Source: Parachlorella kessleri (Eukaryota; Chlorophyta; Trebouxiophyceae; Chlorellales; Chlorellaceae). From it: 18,850 nt of DNA. Each line of letters opens with the position of its first letter. Position 1 is the first letter of the stretch. A program made the translations under genes and the position numbers. The stretch lies in NCBI GenBank assembly GCA_001598975.1, contig BBXU01001450.1, forward strand, positions 1 through 18,850, read 5' to 3'. This document shows, in pieces, positions 1 to 9,286 of this stretch. The notes beneath the pieces were generated by a model, which saw nothing but the letters and a program-made list of their open reading frames with translations, made no database searches and was not told the origin of the DNA.

Positions 1-433
1 CTCCACATCTTCAGCTGCTAGCCCCTCTTTGCACAGCTCCGCAACCTTGATTGCGGTGCTTTCTATGTCTGCCTTGCTGGTAAGCTTGCTGTAGTGGGGC
101 TGGCAGAATGCTCGCCAGTCTGCCACGCCTGCATCCGTCAGTCGCTGCTGCAGCGGCGAGCGTGGCTCGGTGCTGCTGGGATCGGCTGATAGCGTGCACA
201 GGCTTCGCCCAAGCCACCTCTTCGCTGGAAAGAGAGGGCTGGCTGTCAGCTTGCTGCAAAGGCCGGCTAGAGGTTGACAGTGCTGGTGCAGTGCTAAGGG
301 CTGCTGCAGCTACAACAGGGCAGCAGTTCCTGCGGAAGAGTCGCCTGCAGCACCATAGACAGGTGGCCAGCTCATAATAGCATAACAGTATGCAACTGCC
401 CTGGAGCGCTGCAAACCCAATGCACCCCTGCAA
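1..433 (-). pseudogene. mTERF-like gene, 5' part only (copy 1), frameshifted relative to copy 2
   Basis: This is a partial paralogue of the mTERF-like gene at 1902-3326; the rest lies beyond the left edge. In the minus frame from about 215 down to 1 the protein contains LQQRLTDAGVADWRAF and SKLTSKADIEST, close to LQQRLAEAGVADWRAF and SKLTSTADIESA in copy 2, roughly 70% identical by eye. The leader-like segment ending in SSRPLQQ (about 270-400) also matches copy 2 but lies in a different frame. The spacer between PLQQ and WLG is 34 nt here against 33 nt in copy 2, and the downstream frame meets a TAG stop a little further upstream. It may be a pseudogene, carry a sequence error, or splice differently: a pyrimidine-rich CTCTCTTTCCAG lies just before the WLG segment. 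No in-frame ATG is seen in either segment. Confidence 0.6.
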
Positions 434-805
434 GGCAGAACACCGCTACGACACAAACCAAAGCCTGCAAGGGAGTAGTACCTTAGCAGTGCAAGAGGCA
501 AAAGCCTAAAAAAAGGCCTACCGCCGAAAGACCAAGCTACCCACCCTAACATCGTGATCTCGCCAATCAGGAGATCGGGCTTGTAAGGGTGTGGCGGTCG
601 ACGAGCGGTCCTTATGGGAGACTGTTGCAAATTCCCAAGTAGGTTGGGTTCCCAATGCGTGTTGCGCCCTGCTTTGGGCTCTGAAAGGGCCGCTAAGGGA
701 TAAGTATCTCCGTGTCTGCCTGTGAATCTTATATTGCATGTCTAAGTCATTGAGAAATCCATTCGTCCCATCAGTTCCTGAGATTAGTGCTGGACTAGGT
801 GTGCC
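434..805. promoter_or_regulatory. Intergenic region between divergent mTERF-like and KMO-like copies (unit 1)
   Basis: The stretch lies between two divergently oriented gene starts and is probably their shared upstream region. Parts resemble the matching region of unit 2: the AGTGCAAGAGGCAA segment near 487-500 recurs near 3456-3470, and AGCTACCCACC near 535 recurs near 3502. No clear TATA box or other core promoter element is visible. It may hold a non-coding or short first exon of the mTERF-like gene, since that gene lacks an in-frame ATG. Confidence 0.35.
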
Positions 806-1222
806 ATGACATGCAAATCACTTCACCGGCCACCGTTGTCTGGCCCCCCACAGCACTCATTGTACAGGAGCCTGTTCTTCTTACGCCACCACGCTCGGCA
901 GTCACTGAACTCCTCCCGCACAGCCCGCCATCCAGCCGACCTGCCCACTTGCAACAGCAGCACTGCTGCAGCTGACGCTATGGCTGCCAACACAACCAGC
1001 ACCCTGGCAGCTCAGGTGCACGCAGCACCCACAGCTCCTGCCCACGCCAAGCGCGCTGTTGTGGTTGGGGCAGGGCCTGCCGGTGCGCTTGCAGCGACGC
1101 TGCTAGCCCAGCAAGGGTTCACCGTGGATGTCTTTGAGCGCTCAGCACCACAGCTTGATCAACAAGGCAAGGCGCAGGCCAAGGTGGCGATCAAGTCGGG
1201 AGCAGGCTTTGAACTCAGCTAG
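806..1222 (+). pseudogene. Truncated KMO-like FAD monooxygenase, exon 1 only (copy 1)
   Basis: The reading frame from the ATG at 806 gives 138 residues. The first 80 or so are rich in Ser, Arg, Thr and Ala, like an organelle-targeting leader. Then comes a flavoprotein dinucleotide-binding fold with VVVGAGPAG (GxGxxG) and GFTVDVFERSAPQLD, nearly identical to exon 1 of the gene at 4005-8707. Similarity ends at GKAQA, after which the frame runs to a TAG at 1220-1222. The GADG and GDAAH motifs needed for a working group A flavin monooxygenase are absent, and no later KMO-type exon is seen before the next gene. I read it as a relic left by tandem duplication. A short expressed product cannot be ruled out. 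Confidence 0.7.
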
Positions 1223-1660
1223 CCGCCAGTGTTGGAGACAGCTCAGCTGTCCTTGTTGTTCAGTGGGTGAGGATGGTACCCCGGAGTCGTCGTAGTGCTT
1301 AAAGGCTGAAGCACACCAGTGACCTCAGTGGTGGACTTTATATCTTACCGACAGGGTGTGGAGTGAGAGCTGACAGGGCAGAATGCTATGAATGTGTAGT
1401 CTTTAGGGCGGCAGGTGAGCAAACAGGGAGTGACAGTGAGCCGCTTAGTTGAGGGCTGGGTACAAGGCATTTCTCTGGAGTTCGCCTCAATGCCTTTAGC
1501 AGTGTGTGCCCTGTGCTTAGAGACTGGTCATCGTGCCAAAGAGTATTGGAATGCAAGTAGTCTGCCAGGAGGTGCATGTCATATGGAAGTGGCTGTGAGT
1601 TAGTCAAAACATGCAGCCTGCGCTCCCCGCTCTGTCATGCCTTGGGTACAAGTATACTTG

Positions 1661-1680
1661 ACAGACCTACATAGGTCTGT
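1661..1680. repeat. Perfect inverted repeat, 9-bp arms, 2-nt loop
   Basis: ACAGACCTA and TAGGTCTGT are exact reverse complements separated by CA. The hairpin directly follows the 12-bp palindrome CAAGTATACTTG at 1650-1661, with which it shares one base. Confidence 0.75.
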
Positions 1681-1692
1681 GACCCTTAACTG

Positions 1693-1697
1693 TTACA
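1693..1697 (-). terminator. Candidate polyadenylation signal TGTAA for the mTERF-like gene
   Basis: TTACA on the plus strand reads TGTAA on the minus strand, the usual green-algal polyadenylation motif. It lies about 205 nt past the stop codon at 1902-1904. The motif is only five bases, so a chance match is possible. Confidence 0.4.
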
Positions 1698-1901
1698 GGT
1701 GCTATTTACCAACCGACCGGTACTCTAGCAAGTTTTGAAACACCTGAGAGTTCTGCAGAGCCAGGCATAGCATTTGAAACCACTAGCTTGAAAGACTAGT
1801 TTAACACAGTGTGTTGTGTTTACTTGTATACCTGACAAGTAACCTCTTAAGCCTTGTCTCTCCCCACCTCCACGCCTCGTTACCTCCCTTTGGCTGCCGG
1901 A

Positions 1902-3326
1902 CTACCTTGAGCTCTGTGGCTTGAAGCCCCAGCGCTGCCCCTCGGGGGTCTGCAGCCATGCAGCCACCCACTCTGCGAAGTCTCCGGCGCTGACCTCCCG
2001 CCCTGCCGCCTTGCCTACTCTTGCAAGGAACACAGGCTCGCTGGCGATGCCTATGTATGCCAAGCTCCCAGGATTGGGCAGTCCTAGGTGTCGCACAAAG
2101 GACAGGCGGCTCGCCATGCGGCGCAGGTTGCGACCAAACAAGTTTTCGGACAGTAGCTTGGTCACAGGCCAACCCAATGTTTCACGCACCCATTGCAGCT
2201 TCTGCTGCTGCACTGGGCCCCCAAGATCCTGGTAAAGTAATTCCGGATTCTGAACCACTACAACTCTAGCAGCATCTACGCTGTACCCAAAGTTCATGAG
2301 CGCCTCCAACGTCCTCCTGAACTGGAACCCCTTGCACAGAGCAAGCCTTGGGGCCTTCATTGCTAGCTGTATACCAGCCCCCTTCCTACCCAGGAGCACA
2401 TTCAAATCACACAGAGTGGCTGGCACGTGTGACAATTCACTATACAACAGCACTGGGCATTTGACAACCAAAGGCTTCACTGCCTCAACAGAAAGGAGGC
2501 TAAATGTCTGAGCGAGCCAGGAGCACTTCCTAGCCAAAGCAGTACGTGAAACCCTAAATACGCCTGGGCATTTCAACAACATGTTGATGCTTTGGTCCAC
2601 TGAGATCCCCAACTCCCCAGTGAGGTAGGAAAATGCGTCACTGGCGGTGCCCACAGCCGTGCGAAGGATTGATGGGGATTTCAGCACAGCCTGCACTAAC
2701 TGCGCGTGAGGCAGCTCCAACTCACCACATATCCATGCCTCCACTGCCTCTATGAGAGCTGGGCTGCGGCTGAGGACCCTCCCCATGTCAGAGGGCTGGT
2801 TGCGCACCAGGCGGCCCAACGGTGTTAGCGCAGCCGGCTCGTATGGAGCCTGGACAAACGTGACATTCCTTAGCAGGCCCCGCAGGTAGGCCATGTTGGG
2901 CAGGAACACTTCCTGCAAGTCGCTGGTCCAAGGGCCCCTTTCCTGATGGAACAGCCGCTCCACACCCTCCGCTGTTAGCCCCTCTCTGCATAGCTCCACA
3001 ATCTTGACTGCAGCGCTCTCGATGTCTGCCGTGCTGGTAAGCTTGCTGTAACGAGGCTGGCTGAAAGCACGCCAGTCTGCCACGCCTGCCTCCGCCAATC
3101 GCTGCTGCAGCGACGAGCGCGTCTCATTGCTGCTGGGGCCACTAGGCAGCGTGGACAAGCCCTGCCCAAGCCACGCATAGCTGTATTGAGTGGATTGCTT
3201 GATGATTTGCTGCAAAGGCCGGCTGCTGTTCAACGGAGTTGATACACTGCTGAAAGGTGCTGCTAAGGCTGCCACGGATGCAGCAGAGCGCCACCTCCTA
3301 CAGACGTGTCGCCTGCAGCCGCACAA
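1902..3326 (-). CDS. mTERF-family protein (copy 2), 5' end unresolved
   Basis: An uninterrupted frame encodes a protein of about 470 residues. Its central and C-terminal part shows the mTERF pattern: helical repeats of about 30-40 residues, each with a proline-hydrophobic signature, for example KSPSILRTAV, KCPGVFRVS, KCPVLLYSE, KAPRLALCKG and QNPELLYQD. mTERF proteins bind organelle DNA or RNA and act in transcription, RNA maturation or ribosome assembly in mitochondria or chloroplasts. The N-terminus (VCRRWRSAASVAALAAPF) is Arg/Ala/Ser-rich like a targeting peptide. The left limit is the TAG at 1902-1904. The right limit is uncertain: the frame stays open to a TAG near 3357-3359 with no ATG, and the first in-frame ATG is internal (2892-2894). 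A short upstream exon is likely, with a plausible acceptor CTGCAG just inside the frame. The family call is good; the target is unknown. Confidence 0.7.
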   Translation of the reverse strand: MCGCRRHVCRRWRSAASVAALAAPFSSVSTPLNSSRPLQQIIKQSTQYSYAWLGQGLSTLPSGPSSNETRSSLQQRLAEAGVADWRAFSQPRYSKLTSTADIESAAVKIVELCREGLTAEGVERLFHQERGPWTSDLQEVFLPNMAYLRGLLRNVTFVQAPYEPAALTPLGRLVRNQPSDMGRVLSRSPALIEAVEAWICGELELPHAQLVQAVLKSPSILRTAVGTASDAFSYLTGELGISVDQSINMLLKCPGVFRVSRTALARKCSWLAQTFSLLSVEAVKPLVVKCPVLLYSELSHVPATLCDLNVLLGRKGAGIQLAMKAPRLALCKGFQFRRTLEALMNFGYSVDAARVVVVQNPELLYQDLGGPVQQQKLQWVRETLGWPVTKLLSENLFGRNLRRMASRLSFVRHLGLPNPGSLAYIGIASEPVFLARVGKAAGREVSAGDFAEWVAAWLQTPEGQRWGFKPQSSR

Positions 3327-4004
3327 TAGGGTGCTTGCTTTAAGAGTACCAGGCGTCTAGCAGCCTGAAAAGCTGCAGACTCAGTGACCCTTGCAAGGCA
3401 GCAGAGTTCGATCGATACAAACCACGGGCTGCGGCAACCGACTCGTCGTCTTTGCAGTGCAAGAGGCAAGCCTGGTCTCTAACGCAGTCTCCGCCAACAA
3501 TGAGCTACCCACCACAACATGATCCTGCGTCGCTCAAGCAACCCTTGATGAAGGCAGCTGCATAAACAGCCTGCTGCTGCCGCGACCAAAGCTGCTCCTT
3601 TACGGAGTGCACGTTACCGTCCAGGCAGTACCCAGGCCCATGCCCAGTCCTAGGGTGGGCCCCAGCAGCACGTTCTCTCCCTCCCCTCTTCTGACCCTCT
3701 TACTGGCTCCTGCGTATGCCGTGGCTGCAAATACGTCCTGTTCAATTCTACCCGCCAGCGCCCTGAGAGATCCTGCCAGACAGTACCCTCACCATGCTGG
3801 CGAATGCGTCATTACTTTCTCAAGCAAGGTTCTCTGGCTCCATCCTACCGCAAGGGGAACATCCTCCTGCGTTCTACGTCCTGCTAGGCCTGCATGGTGC
3901 CTTATCTCTAACTCCTAGGCTCGTTCAGGACAAGTGAAAGCGCAGGTCGCTTTTCCTTTGTGGGTTGTCTCGGTCTTGGAAAGCACCTCTGTTATGTCCA
4001 AGAG
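3327..4004. promoter_or_regulatory. Shared upstream region of the divergent mTERF-like and KMO-like genes (unit 2)
   Basis: About 680 bp separate the two gene starts. The left half resembles the equivalent region of unit 1, while the right half is expanded relative to it. It probably holds both promoters, the 5' UTR of the KMO-like gene and possibly a first exon of the mTERF-like gene. No TATA box is obvious. An in-frame GTG at 3960 precedes the KMO ATG but is unlikely to be used. Confidence 0.35.
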
Positions 4005-7000
4005 ATGTCCAGAGTAACAACCTTGCCTTTCACAGAGGGCAGGCGACCAACTTCTGTGGCCCTACAGTGCCCGCTGAAGGCTGGCCTGTTCAGGGCGCAC
4101 CACCATCTCGTTCAGCAACCCAGGCTTCAGTCAGGCTTAGGCAGTTCATCGCTCAGAGCATCCACGAGCCTCAGCAGCAGTGCAGGAGCTGACGCTTTGA
4201 CAGCCAACACGCCCACCAACCCGGCAACCGTGATGCCGCCACAACCGACGTCTTTAGCCCACAACAAGCATGCTGTGGTGGTTGGGGCTGGTCCTGCCGG
4301 CGTGCTCACAGCGACGCTGCTAGCCCAGCAAGGTTTCACTGTGGATGTCTTTGAGCGCTCTGCGCCGCAGCTTGATGTCAATGGCAAGGCGCAGGCCAGC
4401 ATCGGATCGCGCAGCTATAATGTGGTGTTGACAGAGCGGGCAGCCGTGGCGCTGGACCAGGCAGCGGCAGACCTGAGCGGCTATGATGCGCCTGTGCTAT
4501 CCGTGGCGATGCGTCACAAGTGCGTCACAAGTTGTGAAGCATCACAAGTTGCCTGCTGACCATTCTTTCCACACAGGAGGCCTTGGGAAAACGGAAGTTT
4601 GGCTCGCTGCTTGGCACCATATGGAATATATGAAGTGCACTGAAGGAGTGAGTGCAACTCCACCGGTTGCAAGAAGGTACTGGCTATCAAACAATACAGG
4701 CTGGGTCATGTCTAGGTGTGCTAGTGTTTCTTCAGACCAGTGATGTCACCTGCTGACCAAGCTTCATGTTTGCAAGCCAGTTCCGCCATGGACTCGCCAG
4801 TGCATGGCCGTTGCCCTGCAAATTGTCAAACCCATAACCTGCTGCAGGCTCAAGGGCGCAGCTAACGAAGGCAGGGCAGCCCAGCCAGGCGGTCGCAACA
4901 GAATAGTCAACCGAGGTCTCCTGGCAGGAGCGCTGGTGCAGCAATGCCAGCAGCGGCATGGGGACCGAGTCACCTTCCACTTCCACTCCGCGCTGCACAG
5001 CCTGGACGCACAGAAAGGCAGGGCCACGTTCAGTTCGGCGACCAGCACTCCAGATGGCAAGGCGAATGGCAGCACGGAGCCTCGCCAAGTGGATTTCGAC
5101 CTGCTGGTGGGAGCGGACGGCGCTGGCAGTGCAGTGAGGCAGGCCCTGGTGCAGCAAGACAGCGATTTGAAGGTGAACCGCTGTCAGTTAGGTGTGAACA
5201 CTAGTGCCTGCCCTTGGAGGGCTTTAGGGTATTTCGTATCCTGGCCGTTGGTGAGCGGCGTGGAGTGACAGCTTTGTGCTGCACCTTCCGTGTTACTTGC
5301 CGATTGCCCAAATGGCCTGCTGCTTGCCTAGGCAAGACAAGGCTATACAGCTTTGTCCTTGCTGCACCATGTCCTGAACCCCGAAAGTGCTCTCTGGGTG
5401 CCAGTTATCCATTGTCTTCCTGGCATGGCCTCTACCTGCACTAGACTTCTCCGTTTCAACAGTCTGCCGCTTTGGTGTTGCTCATGGTGCAAGTCACAGG
5501 CGCGCCAGACGCAAGATGTTATGGAGTTCAAGACATTCATCCTTGGTCCTGCCATAGACTTCTTGCCGGCCGGCGCCAACCCTGTTGGGACCTTCCAGAC
5601 CTGGAATAATGCAAAGGTAACAATCAAAAACCCCAGGCTGGCAATACCAAGAGTTGACTACGGTGCGGAGTTAGGTGGCCGGGTGGCTGCCGGCATGCTG
5701 TGGTATGAATGACGAATGGTTGCAGTGGAGCAGACAAGACACGTGGGCAAGGGCTTGTGCCATGGGTGATAAGATAAAAACTTAGGTGCGCTTGCGAATT
5801 CATGCACTGTGAGTAGCACGAAGCACGGCAAACGCCCCGGGTGAGTACCACTTGCTGTCTTGCTGCGGTATGGCTGCTTAATGCTTTGTTTGTCGCTATG
5901 CTGACTGATTGCAAGCCAAACACTGCCCGACCAACAGCCTCAGTTATGTGACTTGGTTACAGTTGAGAGCTAGCATCCTTGGGTCTTCAACAGGCGACGG
6001 GCTACTGCGCATGGTCTTCATCCTACCTGAAGGGGTGAGGTTTCCTGGGTGGTATGGTTACTTGAGATACTTCAGGGTCCCTCGCACATACTCCTGGCCA
6101 GCAAGTTGAGTGAATGTGTCTGCCAAGTACGGCACCTGCTCGGTTACGCCCCGTGAAATCGTCAGCGTGGGCGATGACTGACCCTCATGCTCGGGTTGCT
6201 GCCAGCAAGGAAGCGCCACCTCTACTGATGGTTTCCTTGATGGGAGACCTATTGGCCCAAAGAGAGCATCCCCAAGCTCTGTGAGCTTGACACTCCGCTC
6301 ACGGCAGTTGCTGATGAAGGCATCGCCGTAATCAGCTGATCCTCTCGCTTCACTGCAGGTACATGACACTCTGAGGACTGCTGCTGAATATGAGGCTTAC
6401 ATCCTCAGTGCCTTCCCAAGCATACCCCAAGATGCAGCCAAGGTGCGGATGCATACGTTTACATTCTCGGGGTGCAAGGCCAACAGAAAGCAGGGGGCAG
6501 CTTGGCACAGCAGGAGGCATGTGATTTAGGAGGAGGACAGTCGGCAGACGCAGCTGGGGCAAATACTGTATAACAGAGGGTGGGCAGATGGTGAAAGGGA
6601 CAAGTCTGGCGCTGGTGGGCTGTTTGCTGGTTGTTGTGTGTGGTCTTGGGCACAAGCTGCATCTGCAGTCATCTATGCACTAGTGTTCTCACTGCGCTGA
6701 CCTCTTCATATTTGGTACTCCCATGGCAGTGGTGCATGTGCAAGGGAGCCTCACCGTGCGCTGCGTGCAACATTGGACTTTCCGCGTGTTTCATCCCTGA
6801 CAGTATGTAGTTGGTTTCAGTGTGTTCCCATGGTGCCCCTGTAGCGTGCCGCCGCACAACTACCGGACTCTCCTGTGTCCAATGGCGGTCTCCTCACAGA
6901 ATGCACCAAGCTGAACAGGTGCAGCTGGCAGTGTATGTTGCAGAGACAGCAGGGATGGCAGGATTCTTTTTTTTTTGAGGAAGAAAAAAAAGGGGTTCAG

Positions 7001-8707
7001 TGTGGCTGGGTGGCGTGGGTGGGGGGATTAGTGCCTTCCTAGGCAAAAGGCACTAACACGGAAGTGAGGCGGTGCTGAAGGAAGTTCAGGATACTGTACA
7101 AACTCCTTCTAGAAGAGCTAATATGTGGAGAGACTGTGCAGGACAGGCACTTGCTGATGAGTGTATTCATCTTATACATGATGAGTATGCGATGATTACA
7201 TGCATGTGCTTGCGCTCCCTTTGCTGCAGTGGGCGGGTGGTGCTGGTGGGTGATGCGGCCCATAGCGTGTTCCCTTCTCTGGGCCAGGGAGCCAATGCGG
7301 CCTTGGAGGGAGCCGCCACCTTTGCGGCAGTGCTGGAAGGTGAGGAGCATGTCCTGGGAATGGCAGGCAGGTGCGCAGCTGGGTGCCTAGCAGGGTGTTT
7401 TGGATGCACCTGAAAGCTGCTAGCCGCCTCATCAGGCACTTAGCGGGCAGTAAACACTTTAAACTTGGCTTCTGCAACAGGGCGGGCAGCTGTGGGTGTC
7501 CGTCTGGGAGCATACCACCCCCATAGGTTTGTGTGTGTTGTTGTTGTGGTTGTAATCGATCCCTGCCATAATGCGCGCCCCTGCAGAGCTGGGCCCTGCA
7601 AACATGGAGGCAGTGGGCGCAGAGTATACCCGGCGCTGGCTGCCCAATGCCCAAGCTGTGGTGGAACTCACAGCGGAAGCCTTTGGCGACAATCGGCGGG
7701 CAGTGACCTTCAACCTCAAGCTTGCTCAGGTAGGTGTGTGCCGTAAGGTGTATGGTCGCAATGCAACTAATTGCTGTCATATACTTGGCTGTAGGGGCGT
7801 GCCCAAGGTGTTGGGGATGGGTTGGGAGTAGTTTCAGGTCCTATTGAGATGGCCGGTATATGGTTCCTACACGGTTTGAGTTGGTCTCTCACCAGACTGC
7901 ACTGCTAAATAGGAAAGACAAGTTGTACATGGACAGGATTCCCAGGTTTGGGTCATACTACTATGATCTGCTTGGCAGCTGCAATGGCTGGCCTGGTGTT
8001 AAGGGCCAGGCGACACTCGGGATCATTCCCTTCCTGCACGCTACAGCAGGCTTCGTTGGGCTTGGGTGTGTGCAGATCATTGCTCAGATGCTGCTGAACA
8101 AGGTCCTACCATTCCTGGTGCCTCAGCCAAGCTTCATGCAGGCAAGTAGCAGTCGCTGTGCAAGCAAGAATAACCCTCTATTTACGGGCCCAAGACAGGT
8201 GTCAGATGGATGTTGCTGGGCCGCATGACGGCACCTTTGGGTAGTCTAGGCGTGGCATTGCTGATGTTGGCAGAGAGGGCAAATCCCTGCGGTATGTGTG
8301 TAAGAACTACGTGTGTGGCTGGGTGCGTGACACTTCGTCGCAGTACATGAGTGGTCAAACACAAAGGCCTCGGCGCCCAGCCATAGCTAAGCGGCGAGTG
8401 TTGCCCTGCGGGCACCGGCCAAGGGCGTGGGTGGAGGGGCGACGTCGAATGCATGCCATGGGCAGACAGCCCACAGAGTGGCCTCAGGTGCCCCTGGCAT
8501 TGAATCACAATATGACTGTGCTAAAAGCCTTGCTAACCTATCTTTGGTGTGGAACCCACCCTGCAGATCAATGCTACAACAACACCGTATGCAGTCGTGC
8601 TCAAGCGCAGCAAGCAAGAGATGGCGGTGTTCAAAGCCGTGCTGGGGGCTGCCGCAGTAGCCCTTCTGGCCTTCGTGGTAGCTGTTGTGCGCCGTCTGCT
8701 ATTGTGA
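4005..8707 (+). CDS. Kynurenine 3-monooxygenase-like FAD-dependent monooxygenase, multi-exon, C-terminal membrane anchor
   Basis: The exon model is 4005-4519, 4848-5172, 5500-5616, 5963-6034, 6359-6442, one or more unresolved exons, 7230-7339, 7587-7729, 7896-8141 and 8567-8707, with phases agreeing wherever neighbouring exons are known. The protein, about 600 residues, carries the three marks of group A flavin monooxygenases: VVVGAGPAG near residues 92-99, DLLVGADGAG (DG motif) near 254, and VVLVGDAAHSVFPSLGQG (GD motif). The order of blocks, the AFPSIPQDAA segment and the hydrophobic C-terminus ending VVAVVRRLLL fit KMO, an outer-membrane mitochondrial enzyme in animals that hydroxylates L-kynurenine using FAD and NADPH. 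The Ser/Arg-rich leader of about 85 residues suggests organelle import. About 25-30 residues expected just before the GD motif were not located between 6443 and 7229, and the 5963 acceptor is uncertain. Substrate is inferred only; other aromatic or isoprenoid substrates are possible. Confidence 0.75.
6443..7229 (+). other. Intronic stretch of the KMO-like gene with an unlocated exon
   Basis: The flanking exons end in phase 0 (AAG at 6440-6442) and begin with one base that completes a codon (7230), so the missing coding piece should be 2 modulo 3 in length. No candidate satisfied both phase and family similarity. A weak hint is LTVRCVQH in a plus frame near 6749-6772, where the family has a V-x-C block. 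The stretch also holds an A/T homopolymer patch (about 6964-6992) and a hairpin. Confidence 0.4.
7028..7056. repeat. Inverted repeat with 10-bp perfect arms inside a KMO-like intron
   Basis: TTAGTGCCTT (7028-7037) and AAGGCACTAA (7047-7056) are exact reverse complements around a 9-nt loop. It may be a small transposon-end remnant or a fold in the intron RNA. Confidence 0.7.
8142..8566 (+). other. Apparent GC-AG intron in the KMO-like gene
   Basis: The upstream exon ends FMQ and is followed by GCAAGT, and the downstream exon starts after CCCTGCAG with INATTTPYAVV in the same phase. No GT donor in the area keeps the frame as well. AG|GCAAGT is the usual consensus of natural GC-AG introns. Confidence 0.7.
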
Positions 8708-8764
8708 CCCACTTGAGGAGTGCCTGTGTTGGTCTCATCATTTGCAGAGTAAGCCATCTATTAC

Positions 8765-8769
8765 TGTAA
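8765..8769 (+). terminator. Candidate polyadenylation signal TGTAA for the KMO-like gene
   Basis: TGTAA lies 58 nt after the stop codon at 8705-8707. That is a plausible 3' UTR length, and this is the motif green algae normally use. Confidence 0.45.
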
Positions 8770-9062
8770 CAGTTGTGGACTCACTCACGCTGTGAACGTG
8801 GCTTCGATGTTGTGGGCAAGTTGTCCTCCACCTCTTGTTTCCTTTGCTTTTGAATTCATCACCTGTCTCTTGTCTAGCTTCCATCTCTTCGATACTCTCA
8901 CTCTGTGTCCTGAGTCCTCTGTCCCTTCTTTGTGGGTCTACGATATCTGGGCCCACAGCGCAATCTCCAGGTGCTGGTGCTGGTAGTTGCGACAGTAACA
9001 ACCGCTGCCTGGCCGGTGGTGCATGCGTGACTGAATAAATTGCACTTGCATCTTATTTTTTC

Positions 9063-9180
9063 GGGCATGGTATCCCTGGCTTGTTGTTGGCCACACTTGT
9101 GGGTGACGTACGGCAGCACATGTTATGTGGCGGGCGCTCTTAGACTAGACTAGACTGGCCGGTGTATGTTCAGCATGCCC
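9063..9180 (+). repeat. Dispersed repeat, copy A
   Basis: This stretch matches 15331-15460 over most of its length. Shared blocks in order are GGGCAT, CTGGCTT, TTGTTGGCC, CACTTG, ACGGCAGCA, GTGGCGG, CGCT, TTAGACT-GACTAGA and GTGTATGT-CAGC, with short indels between them. It lies downstream of the KMO-like gene. Ends are approximate, and no target-site duplication or terminal repeat was identified. Confidence 0.7.
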
Positions 9181-9281
9181 ACGTCCCCAGCGGGCTAGCT
9201 GTTTCTAGTTCCATGATGGGATATAACAAGTAGTTTACAATATGATTAGGCCTACGCATGCTGAGTCGAAGAAAACCCTCC

Positions 9282-9286
9282 TTACA
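9282..9286 (-). terminator. Candidate polyadenylation signal TGTAA for bS6
   Basis: TTACA on the plus strand reads TGTAA on the minus strand, about 430 nt after the bS6 stop codon. A second match occurs at 9235-9239. No closer one was seen. Confidence 0.35.

Larger units (their letters stand above)
1223..1901. other. Spacer between duplicated units, with several short inverted repeats
   Basis: No gene is supported here. The right part probably holds the 3' UTR of the minus-strand mTERF-like gene. Between about 1650 and 1840 there are several small palindromes: CAAGTATACTTG at 1650-1661, a perfect 9-bp-arm hairpin at 1661-1680, ACACAGTGTGT near 1804-1814, and TACTTG/CAAGTA arms near 1820-1842. 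The duplication junction should lie within this spacer or at its left edge. Confidence 0.4.

Noticed and set aside
3960..4004. Upstream in-frame extension of the KMO-like gene from GTG at 3960
   Set aside because: GTG starts are not expected for nuclear genes, and the in-frame ATG at 4005 leaves a full leader.
9034..9039. AATAAA string as a polyadenylation signal for the KMO-like gene
   Set aside because: Green algae mainly use TGTAA, and a TGTAA lies much closer to the stop codon at 8765.
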